This document shows, one piece after another, positions 63,460 through 64,000 of a DNA stretch of 64,000 nt (position 1 is its first letter; each line of letters opens with the position of its first letter). The stretch covers positions 4,152,001 to 4,216,000 of the forward strand of contig NZ_JACCBG010000001.1 of assembly GCF_013409645.1 (NCBI RefSeq), read 5' to 3'. Below the pieces are notes generated by a model, which did no database searches, was not told where the DNA came from, and was given only the letters and a program-made list of their open reading frames with translations. This DNA comes from Nocardioides panaciterrulae. Lineage in GTDB: Bacteria; Actinomycetota; Actinomycetes; Propionibacteriales; Nocardioidaceae. Position numbers and translations under genes: made by a program.

Positions 63460-64000
63460 TTCGACCACCGAACCTTGGTCCGGCCGCCGGCCTTGAAGTA
63501 GTCGTCGAGGTAGTGGGCGATCTCCCGGCCGACCTCCGGGCCCCGTGCGCCCACGGGCACCTTCACCTCGAGGTGGATGTGGGTGTCACCCTGCTTCGCT
63601 GCCGGAGCGTGGCCGATCGTGGAGTACCGGTTGCCGGCGTGCGTCTGGGCGGGGCTGATCTTCTGCACCGAGATGTGCAGTTCACGGCGAACCTGGTTGA
63701 CCAGGCGCCCGGCCAGGCGGTCGGCGATCTGGTCGAGCTTGTGCCGGCGCTTCTCCAGCCCCTTCACGACGCCCTCAGCGCCCCGCAGCCCGGCGCCGTA
63801 GAACTGGGTGCGCATGTCGCTGCCGAGCTTCCCGCCGGCCTTGCTGATCTTCGAGGTCAGCTGGTTGATCTGCTTGACCGCGCTGGACCCGCCTGAGGCG
63901 ATCGCCTGGGCCGTGGCCAGCGCACCCTCGAGGTCGCCGGACGCCGCCGTGTTCAGGATCTGCCGCAGGCTCGTCTTGTTCAGCTTGCCCTTGAGCTTCT
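63456..64000 (-). CDS. Tape-measure protein, C-terminal part (cut by the window)
   Basis: The frame is open at the right edge; about 180 residues are seen, ending IAHYLDDYFKAGGRTKVRWSK. Helical segments such as LRQILNTAASGDLEGALATAQAIASGGSSAVKQINQLTSKI and GVVKGLEKRRHKLDQIADRLA, with a beta-rich end, are typical of the tape-measure C-terminus. The gene is longer on the right. It is immediately followed by the minor tail protein. Confidence 0.7.
   Translation of the reverse strand, partial: KLKGKLNKTSLRQILNTAASGDLEGALATAQAIASGGSSAVKQINQLTSKISKAGGKLGSDMRTQFYGAGLRGAEGVVKGLEKRRHKLDQIADRLAGRLVNQVRRELHISVQKISPAQTHAGNRYSTIGHAPAAKQGDTHIHLEVKVPVGARGPEVGREIAHYLDDYFKAGGRTKVRWSK

Larger units (their letters stand above)
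54600..64000. mobile_element. Siphovirus-like prophage, tail/lysis end (continues past the window)
   Basis: From the tRNA fragment to the right edge, all but one gene run leftward: tape-measure C-terminus, two tail/fibre proteins, coiled-coil membrane protein, endolysin, nuclease-like protein, holin-like proteins, small genes. Order and overlapping starts are phage-like. No integrase, portal, capsid or terminase is in the window; they should be to the right. Confidence 0.85.

Noticed and set aside
54628..64000. Search for an integrase or excisionase near the attachment site
   Set aside because: None of the frames shows tyrosine- or serine-recombinase motifs; the integrase must be outside the window.

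Overview
The window is about 73% G+C, is read mostly from GC-rich codons, and carries families typical of Actinobacteria (PurU with an N-terminal ACT domain, polyphosphate glucokinase, an AlkB-rubredoxin fusion, SWIM/SNF2 pairs, leaderless GTG starts). A member of the Nocardioidaceae, such as Nocardioides, fits best. That placement is inference from gene content and style; no rRNA gene is present to confirm it.

Positions 1-12.6 kb hold an EcsC fragment and a long leftward operon of leucine/acyl-CoA catabolism: carboxyltransferase beta, biotin carboxylase/BCCP and HMG-CoA lyase. This runs by overlapping start/stop codons into two sulfotransferase-like genes that flank an unknown gene. A 16-bp palindrome in the operon promoter recurs in front of a TetR gene at 11982, so the two probably form one regulon. 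Between them lie a VOC protein, an amidohydrolase and a thioredoxin-DUF302-CsoR/CstR operon with its own paired operators.

Positions 12.6-35 kb are housekeeping and envelope genes: a SWIM + SNF2 helicase pair, glutathione peroxidase, a RecQ helicase with a C-terminal phosphoribosyltransferase, a PH-like/TetR pair, an M13 peptidase-response regulator-kinase-membrane protein cluster, quinone oxidoreductase, an M15-like lipoprotein, purU, a TetR/MFS pair, a fasciclin protein and alkB. Positions 35-49.3 kb hold polyphosphate glucokinase, MarR/MMPL, malic enzyme, a second glutathione peroxidase, an MFS protein, a two-component pair, Dps and an ABC transporter operon with a secreted partner.

Positions 49.4-53.6 kb are the most interesting part: a four-gene leftward set of a 28-residue peptide, a radical SAM/SPASM-like enzyme, an MFS exporter and a TrmB/LuxR-type regulator. 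An 11-bp stem hairpin lies between the peptide and the enzyme. This looks like a small RiPP (ribosomally made, modified peptide) or peptide-signal locus that I cannot assign to a named class. A short secreted peptide and a 95-aa protein of unknown function sit at its other end.

Positions 53.7-64 kb: a frameshifted response regulator and a possible kinase remnant abut a tRNA 3'-end fragment (54600-54627), which I read as the attachment site of a siphovirus-like prophage. Only its tail/lysis end is in the window: tape-measure C-terminus, two large tail/fibre proteins (one ending in an alpha/beta-hydrolase), a coiled-coil membrane protein, an M15-type endolysin, a nuclease-like protein, holin-like proteins and small genes. 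The integrase and capsid genes must lie beyond 64000.
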